Shown here: in pieces, positions 17,191 to 25,998 of the stretch
Numbering within the stretch: position 1 is the stretch's first letter
Layout: every line of letters begins with the position of its first letter
From: Bog-473 sp963754445
GTDB lineage: Bacteria > Actinomycetota > Acidimicrobiia > Acidimicrobiales > RAAP-2
Length of the DNA: 64,000 nt
Reading direction: 5' to 3'
Assembly: GCA_963754445.1 (NCBI GenBank)
Contig: CAVWFT010000001.1
Location: 496,001 to 560,000 of the forward strand
Notes under the pieces: model-generated
The model's database searches: none
The model's input: only the letters and a program-made list of their open reading frames with translations
What the model was told of the DNA's origin: nothing
Position numbers and translations under genes: made by a program

Positions 17191-18702
17191 TCACCACGGC
17201 GGCGGACCGAAAGGCGAAGGCAGACCGAATTTGCCGGGATTGAGGATGCCGGCCGGATCGAAGGTCTGCTTCAGGCCGGCCAGGACTTCATAGGCGCCCC
17301 CGAGGGCGTCGGGCAGGAAGCGCGATCGGTTCAGCCCGATGCCGTGGTGGTGGCTGATGGCGGCGCCGTGGATGATTGTCGCCTCGGTCACGGTGTCCCA
17401 GGCCTGCCGGTAATAGGCCTGGCGCCAGGCGTCGGTATTGCCGTCGTCGGGGCCCCGCCCGGCGAAGGTGAAGTACAGGCAGGCGCCGTCGGAATACGCG
17501 TGGGATTGATGGGCCGAGGCGACGAGCGTCCCATCGACCGAGGTGAGGGCGGCGATCACCTCGTCGAAGAGCGTGGGCAGTGCAGCCCAAGGGCCCGAGA
17601 TCTCCACGGTGTCGACCACGATGCCCCCCCGCCACAGCGGCGCCAATTGCGACACGTCGTTGCGGTGGCCGAGCCAGCGTTCGACCAGCGCGAGATCGAG
17701 CTCGAGGACATCGGATCCCGTGCACTCGTCGTCGACAATGCCCAGGGTTGCTGCGACGAGGACCGGGTCGGCCTCGTCGAGCACGATCAGCACGTTGGTG
17801 TCCGGCTGCTCGAAATTGCGGGCCGATTCCGTGCGGTCGTAGAGGCGCAGGACGGCGGGCGTGGCACCGCGGCGAAGGATGCGGCGGCAGGCCTCGAGGC
17901 CGTCGGCAAAGGAGGGGAAGCCGAAGGCGCGCCGCTCCTGGGCCTGCGGCAGGGGATGGATGCGCAGGCGACCTTCGGTGATCACGCCGAGAGTGCCTTC
18001 GCTGCCCACGAAGAGCTGGGTCAGATTGGGTCCGGTGGCCGCCCGTGGGCCACGGCCCTCGGTGTGGACGATGCGTCCATCGGCCAAGACGACCTCGAGG
18101 CCGATGACCATGTCCTCGATCTTCCCGTAACGAGTCGAATACTGGCCAGCACCGCGACAGGCCAACCAGCCACCGACGGTCGAGAGATCCATCGACTGGG
18201 GCCAGTGCCCGACGGTGTATCCGGGCCCGACCTCCCCGAGAGCCGCTTCGAGGTCGGGGCCGAAGGTGCCTGCCTTGACGTCGACGGTGAGCGAGGTCTC
18301 GTCCACCCGGACCAGACCGGAGAGAGCGGTCATGTCGAGGGCCACGCCGCCATGCACAGGAATCGAGCCTCCGCAGACGCCGCTCCGTCCGGCCATGGCG
18401 GTCACGGGCACCACGGCTTCGTGGCAGGCGGCCAGGACAGCGGAGACCTGCTCGGCCGAATGGGGCCGCACGACAACGGCGGGACGCTGGGGCACTGCGC
18501 CCGCGGTGGCCCAGTCGATGGCCAGGGGCCACCAGTCCCGCCCGGCTTCGGCCCGGGTGGCGTCATCGGTCAGGACATCGGCGCCCGTAGCGCCCAGTCG
18601 TTCCCGCAACTCGGGTGACACCTCGACAACCTGCGCGGACAGGCGGTCGGTGACCGCGCCCGGAGCGGCATCGATCGGCGTGACCGGTGTCGGGGTCGTC
18701 AC
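17191..18702 (-). CDS. Alkylglycerone-phosphate synthase-like FAD-binding oxidase
   Basis: VAO-family flavoprotein of 503 residues. The PP-loop FAD domain begins with RPAVVVRPHSAEQVSAVL and continues through TAMAGRSGVCGG, GHWPQSMDLSTVGGW and YGKIEDMVIGLEVV, then VGSEGTLGVITE. The C-terminal substrate domain has ISHHHGIG, matching the catalytic His triplet of alkyldihydroxyacetonephosphate synthase, which swaps the acyl chain of acyl-DHAP for a fatty alcohol to make ether lipids. The GTG start lies a few bases after the glpD stop. Position between glpD and glpK links it to DHAP supply. A D-lactate or glycolate dehydrogenase-like activity is the main alternative, but the HHH motif argues against it. 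Confidence 0.78.
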   Translation of the reverse strand: MTTPTPVTPIDAAPGAVTDRLSAQVVEVSPELRERLGATGADVLTDDATRAEAGRDWWPLAIDWATAGAVPQRPAVVVRPHSAEQVSAVLAACHEAVVPVTAMAGRSGVCGGSIPVHGGVALDMTALSGLVRVDETSLTVDVKAGTFGPDLEAALGEVGPGYTVGHWPQSMDLSTVGGWLACRGAGQYSTRYGKIEDMVIGLEVVLADGRIVHTEGRGPRAATGPNLTQLFVGSEGTLGVITEGRLRIHPLPQAQERRAFGFPSFADGLEACRRILRRGATPAVLRLYDRTESARNFEQPDTNVLIVLDEADPVLVAATLGIVDDECTGSDVLELDLALVERWLGHRNDVSQLAPLWRGGIVVDTVEISGPWAALPTLFDEVIAALTSVDGTLVASAHQSHAYSDGACLYFTFAGRGPDDGNTDAWRQAYYRQAWDTVTEATIIHGAAISHHHGIGLNRSRFLPDALGGAYEVLAGLKQTFDPAGILNPGKFGLPSPFGPPPW

Positions 18703-18706
18703 GAGC

Positions 18707-20386
18707 TCATCGCAGGTCGAGCCCAGCGGTGAGGAGTTCCTTCTGGCAGGCCTCGGTGAAGGCCGAGACCTGCGCCGCCGCCATGAACTCGTCCCAACCC
18801 AGTTCCGCCGACACCAGGGCGGCGATGGCAGGGGCCGCATCGACGGTGGCGTACGCCCTCTGGATCGCAGCCCGGGTCCGCCGGGCCACCAGGTCGTCGA
18901 GTGTGCGTGCCATCTCCTCGCGGGCGGCGTAGAGGAATTCGGCGCCGGTGTAGGGGAGTCCGGCCACCACCGGACTCAGCAGATCGGCGCGCCCGTCGCC
19001 CAGTGCGAGGACCTTCGGTGCGTCCGTTCCGTAGCGACCGACGAGGCGGGCGTGCGGTTGGGCCCGGGAGACCGGGTCCTGGGCCCGTGTGGTTGCCCCG
19101 AGCAGGGGTAGTGACTTGGTCACGCAGCGGCGCCGACGGGGCGACTCGCCGAGGCGATGGACGACCGCGTCGACCGTGTCCTGGGCCATTTTGCGGTAGG
19201 TCGTCAGCTTGCCACCCGTCACGGTCACGACGCCATGGGCCGAGGTGAGCACCGTGTGGCGCCGGGACAGATCGGCCGTGCGGTCAGAGAGGTGGCCGCC
19301 ATGGGCCGGCGGCTGGAGGAGCGGTCGCAGGCCGGCCCAGACACCGGTGACGTCGGCCCGGGTCAGTTTCGAAGTCGTGATGTTGTTGGCTGCTTCGAGC
19401 AGGTAGTCGACGTCCTCGGGCGTACAGGCCGGGTTGTCGAGGGGGCCCGTGTAATCCGTGTCCGTCGTGCCGAGGTAGACGAGGTCCGTCTCGGGCCACG
19501 AGACGACGAAGATCGAGCGCTTGTCCTTGGGCACCGGAATCACGGCGGCGATGTCGCACGGCAGTCGCGACGCCGGCACGGTCACGTGGATGCCTTTGGC
19601 CGGGCGGATGGCGTTGGGGTGAGATCCCTCGTCCATGGCGCGGACCCCGTCGGCCCACACTCCCGTCGCGTTGACGACGACCTTGGCCCGGACGGCGAAC
19701 TCCGAGGACTCGTCGTCCGGGTCGGGGCGCACGATGGCGCCGTCGACCTGGCCGTCGCTCCCGACGGTCGTTCGCAGGACCGGTGTGTAGTTGGCCACGG
19801 CCGCGCCGAACTCGATGGCGGCGGTCCGGGCCAGGGTCAAGGTCAAGCGGGCGTCGTCGGCCCGGGCGTCGTAGTAGAGGAATCCGGCGACCAGGTGGTC
19901 CGTGTTGAGCGTGGGCAGATGGGCCAACGTCTCCTGCTTGTCCACTTCCCGATGGCGCTCGCCGATACGCCAACCTCCCGTCACGTCGTAGAGCCACAGC
20001 GCGCTCGAGTAGGAGCGGGCGACGGTCTTGGACACCACGCCGTCACGGCCGAAAAGGGGGATCAGGAACGGCAGTGGTGAGACGAGGTGGGGCGCGTTGT
20101 CGATGAGGCGCTGGCGCTCGGCCAGATTCTCGTAGACGAGACGAAATTCCTTCTGCTGGAGGTATCGGAGGCCACCGTGGACCATCTTGGAGGACTTCGA
20201 CGAGGTACCCGAGGCGAAATCACCCTTCTCGACCAGCGCGGTGCGCAGGCCGCGGCTGGCCGCGTCGAGCGCGACACCCGCACCGGTGACACCACCACCG
20301 ATGACGAGCACGTCGAAGCTCTCGTCGGCCAGCCGGCGCAGGGCATCGTCGCGACGAAAGGGATGCACGCTGCCAGCCTGCCACAT
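18707..20386 (-). CDS. glpD: Aerobic glycerol-3-phosphate dehydrogenase
   Basis: FAD-dependent glycerol-3-phosphate dehydrogenase, 559 residues, oxidising G3P to dihydroxyacetone phosphate and passing electrons to quinone at the membrane. The FAD motif DVLVIGGGVTGAGVALDAAS is followed by GDFASGTSSKSSKMVHGGLRYL, a family signature. VNATGVWAD, RPAKGIHV, TDTDYTGPLDNP and VTGGKLTTYRKMA are all conserved, and the C-terminal helical domain is complete. Two starts are plausible: ATG at 20386 with GGAG close by, and an in-frame GTG six codons later. It follows a wHTH regulator gene by 42 nt and abuts the AGPS-like gene, so glycerol catabolism and ether-lipid synthesis look co-transcribed. Confidence 0.93.
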   Translation of the reverse strand: MWQAGSVHPFRRDDALRRLADESFDVLVIGGGVTGAGVALDAASRGLRTALVEKGDFASGTSSKSSKMVHGGLRYLQQKEFRLVYENLAERQRLIDNAPHLVSPLPFLIPLFGRDGVVSKTVARSYSSALWLYDVTGGWRIGERHREVDKQETLAHLPTLNTDHLVAGFLYYDARADDARLTLTLARTAAIEFGAAVANYTPVLRTTVGSDGQVDGAIVRPDPDDESSEFAVRAKVVVNATGVWADGVRAMDEGSHPNAIRPAKGIHVTVPASRLPCDIAAVIPVPKDKRSIFVVSWPETDLVYLGTTDTDYTGPLDNPACTPEDVDYLLEAANNITTSKLTRADVTGVWAGLRPLLQPPAHGGHLSDRTADLSRRHTVLTSAHGVVTVTGGKLTTYRKMAQDTVDAVVHRLGESPRRRRCVTKSLPLLGATTRAQDPVSRAQPHARLVGRYGTDAPKVLALGDGRADLLSPVVAGLPYTGAEFLYAAREEMARTLDDLVARRTRAAIQRAYATVDAAPAIAALVSAELGWDEFMAAAQVSAFTEACQKELLTAGLDLR

Positions 20387-20428
20387 TCGCTCCGGACCGA
20401 GTCCGACCTGTTCAGCCGGTGCGGGCCC

Positions 20429-21556
20429 TCAGCTGCCGTCGGGAAATCCCCCGCGATGCAGAACCATGGCGTAGTGGGGCAATGTCGCGGGAGGACGGGC
20501 CCGGGCCCTCCAATTCCCGGGCCCAGGTTCGAGGCCGGGCGCCAGCGGCGAGTGGGCCAGCGTGCCGTCGCCCACGAGCGGCTCGAGGACGCGGCGCAGT
20601 GCGTCGACCTTCTGGGCGCCAACGGTGGAGCGCCAGTTCACCTCCGTGTCGGCGAGGATGCGCGCTGCCTTGCTCTGCGCTCGGACGCCCTTGGCGGTCA
20701 GGCGAACGACCTTGCCCCGGCCCTTCTCGGTATCGGGTTCGATCGCCAGCACCTCTCGGCGGGCGAGGAATCCGATGCACATGGCGTTGGCCTCCTTGGA
20801 CACGCCGGTGAGGCGGGGCAGGTCACGCACGGGAAGGGGTCGATCCGGGTCGAGGACGCGGAGGGTGTTGAGGCTGACCGGCATGGAAAGCGCGGCGACG
20901 GACTCGACCTCGACGGTGAGTCCGAAGAGGACACCAGCGATCAGCGTCGGCAGATCGTCGGTCGCCTCGTGCACCACATGGCTGGGCCGGGTGCCGGTAC
21001 TCGTCGCCCTCACCTTCCCGTTCTGGGTCGGATGGGTGATGGGCAGATAGTCGGGCGGGTCCAGTGGCAGGGAGCGGAACACGGCGGCCGACGTGGCGTG
21101 GAGGTCCTCGACTGTCCCATCGCCGAAACGGGCTCGCCAGCGCCGATCCATCGTCTCCGGCAGGCCGCGCCAGATCTCCTGGGCCGCGGCGCCGTGGCGG
21201 GTGGTGCGCACCCGGGTGTCCCCGGTCGGCGGGTTCTTGAGACTCTGGGCACCGGCCGGCGTGTAGCGGAGATAGCGCCACCGCTTCAACCCGGCGAAGA
21301 GGAGTTGGTCCGTTCGGGCCGCCCGGCGCAGCTCGGCCACGGTGATCCCATCGGGTCCGACGTACTGCAGGACGTTCGCCCAGCAGACATAGGACACCAA
21401 GAAGGGTGTCGTGGGTGCGCCTTCGGGATCGGGAGTCGTCGCCGTGTGGTGCGACAGGTCCAGCTCGGCCAGATTGTCGAATTCGATCGTGTAGGCCACC
21501 AGGACCTGGGACAGGAGGGTGACCAACGGAAGCCGTGAGGTGGTGGGGGGCGGCAC
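20429..21556 (-). CDS. MarR-like winged-helix protein, putative regulator of the glycerol operon
   Basis: Protein of 375 residues with two segments that look like winged helix-turn-helix units. One is near the N-terminus (LVTLLSQVLVAYTIEFDNLAEL, then TVAELRRAARTDQLL). The other is central (LPRLTGVSKEANAMCIGFL, then KGRGKVVRLTAKGVRAQ), typical of the recognition helix and wing of MarR proteins. Such long MarR-like proteins are common and poorly characterised in actinobacteria. It precedes glpD by 42 nt on the same strand and probably belongs to the glycerol operon, where local control is a reasonable inference. GTG start. An AACATT hexamer stands 5-6 nt upstream, hinting at a leaderless start. 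Confidence 0.6.
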   Translation of the reverse strand: MPPPTTSRLPLVTLLSQVLVAYTIEFDNLAELDLSHHTATTPDPEGAPTTPFLVSYVCWANVLQYVGPDGITVAELRRAARTDQLLFAGLKRWRYLRYTPAGAQSLKNPPTGDTRVRTTRHGAAAQEIWRGLPETMDRRWRARFGDGTVEDLHATSAAVFRSLPLDPPDYLPITHPTQNGKVRATSTGTRPSHVVHEATDDLPTLIAGVLFGLTVEVESVAALSMPVSLNTLRVLDPDRPLPVRDLPRLTGVSKEANAMCIGFLARREVLAIEPDTEKGRGKVVRLTAKGVRAQSKAARILADTEVNWRSTVGAQKVDALRRVLEPLVGDGTLAHSPLAPGLEPGPGNWRARARPPATLPHYAMVLHRGGFPDGS

Positions 21557-21582
21557 CCACCAATGTTCGCGTGGCCGCGGCG

Positions 21583-21588
21583 TAGCGT
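21583..21588 (+). promoter_or_regulatory. -10 element (TAGCGT) of the DUF3293 gene, leaderless type
   Basis: TAGCGT ends 6 nt before the ATG at 21595, with no Shine-Dalgarno between. The divergent wHTH gene starts only 38 bp away, so the two promoters overlap. Confidence 0.4.
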
Positions 21589-21594
21589 GCCCCG

Positions 21595-22092
21595 ATGATC
21601 CTTGCGTCCGACGATCGCTGGGCGAGTTACGCCCGTACCGTCGTGACCATCACCGGACCGTCCGGGGGCGACGACGTCGACCATCGGGCGAGGGACGTCG
21701 TGGTGCGCCCGGCGCCCTCAGGTGTGTTCGATCGATGGCCGTGGCCCTCCGAGGAGCCGGTCCCGATCCTGACGGCGTGGGATCCGGGCCCGGAGCGACG
21801 GGATCTGATCGAGAACCGCCGACGCCAGTCGGCCCTCGAGACGGCGTTGCGCCCGGATGCGCAGTCCCTCCTGCGCGCCGTCGGGGAGGATCCAGAAACG
21901 GGGCACGTCGAGGAGGGTGTCGTGGCCTTCGGCGTACCGGTGACTCGCGCGCTCGTTCTCGGGGCGCACTATGGACAGGACGCGATCTTCGTCTGGACGC
22001 CACGCGCATGGGCACTCGTGGCCTGTTCCCGAGCCCGCCGGGTCACCTTGGGCTGGTCGTTGGGAACTATGCGCTCGCCATCTTCTCGCTGA
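21595..22092 (+). CDS. DUF3293 family protein
   Basis: Protein of 165 residues resembling DUF3293. Supporting stretches are ILTAWDPGPERRDLIENRRRQ, where a Trp-Asp-Pro turn is followed by a helix with an Asn-Arg pair, and LGAHYGQDAIFVWTP near the C-terminus. No signal peptide or membrane segment. The family's function is unknown; members are small cytoplasmic alpha/beta proteins. It is divergent from the MarR-like gene. The last 20 residues are Arg/Ser-rich and not conserved. Confidence 0.6.
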   Translation: MILASDDRWASYARTVVTITGPSGGDDVDHRARDVVVRPAPSGVFDRWPWPSEEPVPILTAWDPGPERRDLIENRRRQSALETALRPDAQSLLRAVGEDPETGHVEEGVVAFGVPVTRALVLGAHYGQDAIFVWTPRAWALVACSRARRVTLGWSLGTMRSPSSR

Positions 22093-22604
22093 CGTGTGCG
22101 CTCCGACGTCGTCGACCGCTCCCGGGGCGAAAACGTCCGGAAACGAGCGGCTCGCGCTGGCGAGGCCGGTCCGGGAACAACGGCGAAACAATTGCGTGTC
22201 GGCTTCACCGGGGCATGCGCGCCGTGGCAACTGACGGTTCACGGTGGCTATCTCGTTGCGTCCTCGGTGACGCTGGATTGCGAGGGTCGACGGGGTCGAT
22301 CCGGACCACGACGCGGACGCGCGTCCGTGCGCTGGTCGAGAGCGTGTCGGCACCTTTCGGGTGCCTGAGCGCAGTGCATTTCGGACGCAAAAGGGGACTC
22401 CTACGCCGCAGCCGCTGTTTCCAAAACGCGACCGTCCACCCCTCACGACGCTTCGACAAATACGCTTCAGCGTCATTACGAACCGACCGAAGTGACTGGC
22501 GAGGTTCAGCGGCAAGGGGTTTATGACCTGGCCCTGAGGGGGACAACGCCAGTCAGTAGTCGACGTAGGGATCGTCGGACCTGGCGCATTCATGGAGGAC
22601 GGCG
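22093..22604. other. Gene-free 512-bp spacer
   Basis: No open frame here has a ribosome binding site or looks like a protein family. One compact hairpin is seen, GGCACC-TTTCG-GGTGCC at 22349-22365, which could end the DUF3293 transcript. The stretch around 22450-22500 is AT-richer and may hold the promoter of the next gene, but no convincing -10/-35 pair could be assigned. Confidence 0.4.
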
Positions 22605-23060
22605 ATGAATCACTTCGATGAGGATGACTACGAATCGGAGGAGGCTGAGGAGTTCTACTTCAGCCTCGTTCCGGACGAGGAGCGCCGGCGCTATTGGACC
22701 GAGCGCGGCTGGGCCGAGCGTGTCTCCTCCGATGGACTCGACCACGACTACGTGACGTGCTCGTCGCTCTTTTCCGATCACGGCGCCGAGCTCGAGCTGC
22801 GCCGAGAAATGCGTCTCTCCCAGTTGTGGGTTCGTTGCCAAAGTAGCTACTTCACCCTCGAGGAGTTTCGCGAGCTCTCAGCACTCATCGCCGAGGTGGA
22901 CGGATTGCGCGGTTCGCTCTGCATGGATTGCGCCATGCTCGAGCGCCCCAACGTCAGCGCCAACTGGGCCCTGGGGAACACGGGCCTCTGCCGGGGACAC
23001 CTGCGGTTCCGGCTGGCCCACGCGCAGGTCGACGGTGGCGGCACCTCCCGCGCCGCCTGA
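22605..23060 (+). CDS. Hypothetical protein with C-terminal Cys/His motif
   Basis: Soluble protein of 151 residues, not recognised. The N-terminal 35 residues are strongly acidic and aromatic (DEDDYESEEAEEFYFSLVPD). A middle helical part (TLEEFRELSALIAEVDGL) precedes a Cys cluster: CMDCAMLERP, then LCRGHLRFR about 25 residues on. The pattern CxxC-x(22-25)-C-x-x-H could bind zinc or an Fe-S cluster. The ATG has GGAGGA about 7 nt upstream, so expression is credible. It lies 47 nt before pyrE; a functional link is not evident. Confidence 0.6.
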   Translation: MNHFDEDDYESEEAEEFYFSLVPDEERRRYWTERGWAERVSSDGLDHDYVTCSSLFSDHGAELELRREMRLSQLWVRCQSSYFTLEEFRELSALIAEVDGLRGSLCMDCAMLERPNVSANWALGNTGLCRGHLRFRLAHAQVDGGGTSRAA

Positions 23061-23107
23061 ACGGCGGGGTTGACGAATCACCCCTGCGGTTTCCGGGACC
23101 ATGCAGA

Positions 23108-23644
23108 ATGGATCCCGTGACGCTGGCTACTCGCGTCTTCGACGCCACGTACCTGACCGGCTCGTTCGTCCTGCGTTCGGGACGGACGGCGGATCACTAC
23201 TTCGACAAGTACCGCTTCGAGTCGGATCCGGTTCTTCTCGGCGACATCGTCGACGCTCTCGTGCCCCTGGTACCACCTGACATCGAAGGACTCGCCGGCC
23301 TGGAGCTCGGAGGCGTCCCGGTGGCCACGGTTCTGTCGGCGCGGACCGGACTTCCCGCCTACTTCGTGCGCAAAGAACCGAAGAAATACGGGACCGAGCA
23401 GATCTGTGAGGGTGGTGTCATCGGAGGTCGTCGCCTGCTCATCATCGAGGACGTGGTCACCACCGGTGGCCAGATCGTCCTGTCGGCCCAGGACCTGCGG
23501 GCCGAGGGCGCACTGATCGAGCACGCCCTCTGCGTCATCGACCGCGAGGCCGGCGGCTCCGCCGTGGTGGGGTCCGAAGGGATCGAGCTCCGAGCCCTGT
23601 TCACCATGAGCGAACTCGAGGCCAGTGGGCCTGGGACGGTCTGA
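23108..23644 (+). CDS. pyrE: Orotate phosphoribosyltransferase
   Basis: Type I phosphoribosyltransferase of 178 residues that converts orotate and PRPP to OMP in pyrimidine synthesis. The PRPP-binding loop IIEDVVTTGGQ and the catalytic loop RKEPKKYGT are intact, and FVLRSGRTADHYFDKYRFES matches the N-terminal substrate hood. The ATG places the first helix at the usual distance; an in-frame GTG three codons later is possible. A longer frame running back into the preceding gene is not plausible. Other pyr genes are not nearby, which is common for pyrE. Confidence 0.93.
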   Translation: MDPVTLATRVFDATYLTGSFVLRSGRTADHYFDKYRFESDPVLLGDIVDALVPLVPPDIEGLAGLELGGVPVATVLSARTGLPAYFVRKEPKKYGTEQICEGGVIGGRRLLIIEDVVTTGGQIVLSAQDLRAEGALIEHALCVIDREAGGSAVVGSEGIELRALFTMSELEASGPGTV

Positions 23645-23682
23645 ACGACTCGCACTGCGTGACGGGCTGGCCCACCATTCTG

Positions 23683-23720
23683 ACAACGATTGTAGAAATG
23701 GTGCCGCGGCCCGCTATGGT
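23683..23720 (+). promoter_or_regulatory. Candidate operator and -10 element upstream of the Fur-family gene
   Basis: ACAA-CGA-TTGT (23683-23693) is a short dyad with flanking TTCT/AGAA symmetry. TATGGT at 23715-23720 is a plausible -10 ending 9 nt before the ATG. The dyad covers the -35 position, as expected for autorepression by a Fur/PerR protein. Confidence 0.4.
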
Positions 23721-23729
23721 GGCGCTGCC

Positions 23730-24185
23730 ATGCAGTCGCCTGACGCGTTGACCGATCTCTTCCGTGCCCACGGACGAAAGATCACCGCACAGCGCCAATG
23801 CATCTTCCGGGCCCTCGAGGGTGACGCCAGCCACCCTTCGGCGGAGCGCGTCCACGAGAGGGTCCGGGCCGAGATGCCGAACATCTCGCTGAAGACCGTG
23901 TACCAGACCCTGAACGATCTGGCCGACCTGGGTGCCATCTCGGTCCTCGAGGTCGGGACCGGTCAGGCCCGCTTCGACCCCAATGTCGAGACCAGTCATC
24001 ATCACCTCGTCTGCCGCTCCTGCGGCAAGGTGCGTGATCTGGCGGCCGCCTTCCCCGGGCTGCGGGTGCCTCGTCGGGCGGCCCAAGGATTCGCCGTCGA
24101 CAGCGCCGAGGTCGTGTTCCGCGGCCTCTGCGACGACTGCCGTGAGGACCGGACCGCCGTGGAGCTCACCGTAGACGCACCATGA
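23730..24185 (+). CDS. Fur family transcriptional regulator (PerR-like)
   Basis: Metal-dependent repressor of 151 residues. The N-terminal winged helix (RKITAQRQCIFRALEG, then PNISLKTVYQTLNDLADLGAI) carries the family's recognition helix. The C-terminal dimer/metal domain has HHHLVCRSCGKVRD and LCDDC, giving two CxxC pairs for a structural zinc. Its downstream partners (rubrerythrin, Fe-S oxidoreductase, DUF3501) suggest a peroxide-sensing PerR-type role rather than iron uptake control. The ATG start follows a TATGGT promoter by 9 nt, and a small dyad overlaps the -35, consistent with autoregulation. Confidence 0.88.
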   Translation: MQSPDALTDLFRAHGRKITAQRQCIFRALEGDASHPSAERVHERVRAEMPNISLKTVYQTLNDLADLGAISVLEVGTGQARFDPNVETSHHHLVCRSCGKVRDLAAAFPGLRVPRRAAQGFAVDSAEVVFRGLCDDCREDRTAVELTVDAP

Positions 24186-24237
24186 CCGCAACATCAGCAG
24201 GACCACATTGGAGAAACATGAGAAAGGCGATCACCAC

Positions 24238-24657
<420 letters not shown>

Positions 24658-24671
24658 GAACGGCGGCGCCC

Positions 24672-25994
24672 ATGACCGCTCTCTACGACCCTCATCAGCC
24701 CGAGTATTTCGACCCGGTCGCGCTCCGCGAGGAGCTCGACCGGGTCTTCGACCTCTGCCACGGGTGCCGGCTCTGTTTCAACCTGTGCCCGTCGTTCCCG
24801 TCCTTGTTCTCGTTCATCGACGAGAACGATGGGGACGTGACGAAACTCAGCGACGCCCAGCGTGACCAGGTGGTCGACGAGTGCTACCAGTGCAAGCTCT
24901 GCTACGTGAAGTGTCCCTACGTGCCTCCACACGAGTGGGAGCTCGACTTTCCGCGGCTCATGAGCCGCGTGCACGCCGTACGTCAGCAGAACCTGGTTGG
25001 CGTGCGCGAACGGGTCACCGACGAGTTTCTCGGGCGCACGGACGCACTGGGGACTGTCTCCGTTCTGGCGGAGCCTGTGGTCAACCGGGCCATCGGCAAG
25101 CCCGGGTCATGGACACGCAAGCTGATGGAGAGGACGGTCGGCATTGCGGCCGAGCGCATCCTGCCGCCGTACGCCAAGGAGCGCTTCACGACCTGGTTCG
25201 GACGGCGCCGGTCGGAGTCCCCATCACCCGGCGGGGGGGACGTCGCCGTGTTCCCGACCTGCTTCGTCGAGTACATGGAGCCCGACGTGGGCAAGGCCAT
25301 CGTTGAGGTCTACGAGCACAACGGCGTGGGGTGTTCCGTGCCCGGCGGGACGAAGTGCTGTGGCGCACCCTGGCTGCACTCGGGAAAGGTCGACCGTTTC
25401 GAGGAGGTGGCGAAGCGCAACGTGGCTGCCCTCGCCTCGGCGGTGCGGGCTGGACGAGACATCGTGGTCGCCCAGCCGACATGCGCCTACGTGTTGAAAA
25501 AGGACTACCCCATCTACGTCGGGACACCCGACGCCGATCTGGTGGCGGCGCATACGTACGATCCGGCCGAGTACCTGATGAAGCGCCAGCGGGATCCCGA
25601 TGACGACTTCACCCTGCGCGACGGGTTCCCCGGCGTCGCCGCCGGATCGGTGCCCGAGTCGGTCACGTATCACGTCGCATGCCATCTCCAGGCGCAGAAC
25701 GCCGGATTGCGAAGCCGCGACCTTCTCAAGAAGGCCGGGGTGAAGTGCACGCTGGTCCAGCACTGCTCGGGGATCGACGGCACGTGGGGCTATCGGTCGG
25801 AGAATTACGAGCTGGCCCGCAAGGTCGCGGCGCCACTCGGGCGCGCCGTCGAGGCGGCGGGGAACGACGTCGTCTGCGGCGACTGCCATCTGGCCAACGG
25901 CTCGATCCTCCAGGAGACGGGGAAGCGGCCAGTCCATCCGATGCAACTCATGGCCCGGGCCTACGGTATCGAAAAGACGGACGGAGGCTCCTGA
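24672..25994 (+). CDS. Fe-S oxidoreductase, heterodisulfide reductase-like (two 4Fe-4S, CCG domains)
   Basis: Iron-sulfur protein of 440 residues. Two ferredoxin-type motifs near the N-terminus bind 4Fe-4S clusters: C29, C32, C35, C39 and C71, C74, C77, C81. The remainder holds two CCG-type units (TKCCGAPWLHSG and the YHVACHLQAQN ... QHCSGIDGTWG region) as in GlpC and HdrD-like proteins. Electron transfer from a quinone or soluble donor to rubrerythrin is a likely role. It lies 14 nt after the rubrerythrin gene and 4 nt before DUF3501, an association I recognise from other genomes. Confidence 0.87.
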   Translation: MTALYDPHQPEYFDPVALREELDRVFDLCHGCRLCFNLCPSFPSLFSFIDENDGDVTKLSDAQRDQVVDECYQCKLCYVKCPYVPPHEWELDFPRLMSRVHAVRQQNLVGVRERVTDEFLGRTDALGTVSVLAEPVVNRAIGKPGSWTRKLMERTVGIAAERILPPYAKERFTTWFGRRRSESPSPGGGDVAVFPTCFVEYMEPDVGKAIVEVYEHNGVGCSVPGGTKCCGAPWLHSGKVDRFEEVAKRNVAALASAVRAGRDIVVAQPTCAYVLKKDYPIYVGTPDADLVAAHTYDPAEYLMKRQRDPDDDFTLRDGFPGVAAGSVPESVTYHVACHLQAQNAGLRSRDLLKKAGVKCTLVQHCSGIDGTWGYRSENYELARKVAAPLGRAVEAAGNDVVCGDCHLANGSILQETGKRPVHPMQLMARAYGIEKTDGGS

Positions 25995-25998
25995 GCCG

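Noticed and set aside
15844..18618. A 924-codon plus-strand open frame across glpK and the AGPS-like gene
   Set aside because: It is antisense to two genes with complete motif sets and reads as low-complexity Arg/Pro/Ser sequence.
22205..22546. A minus-strand open frame in the 22.1-22.6 kb spacer
   Set aside because: It has no ribosome binding site, an Arg/Ser/Pro-biased composition and no resemblance to a family.
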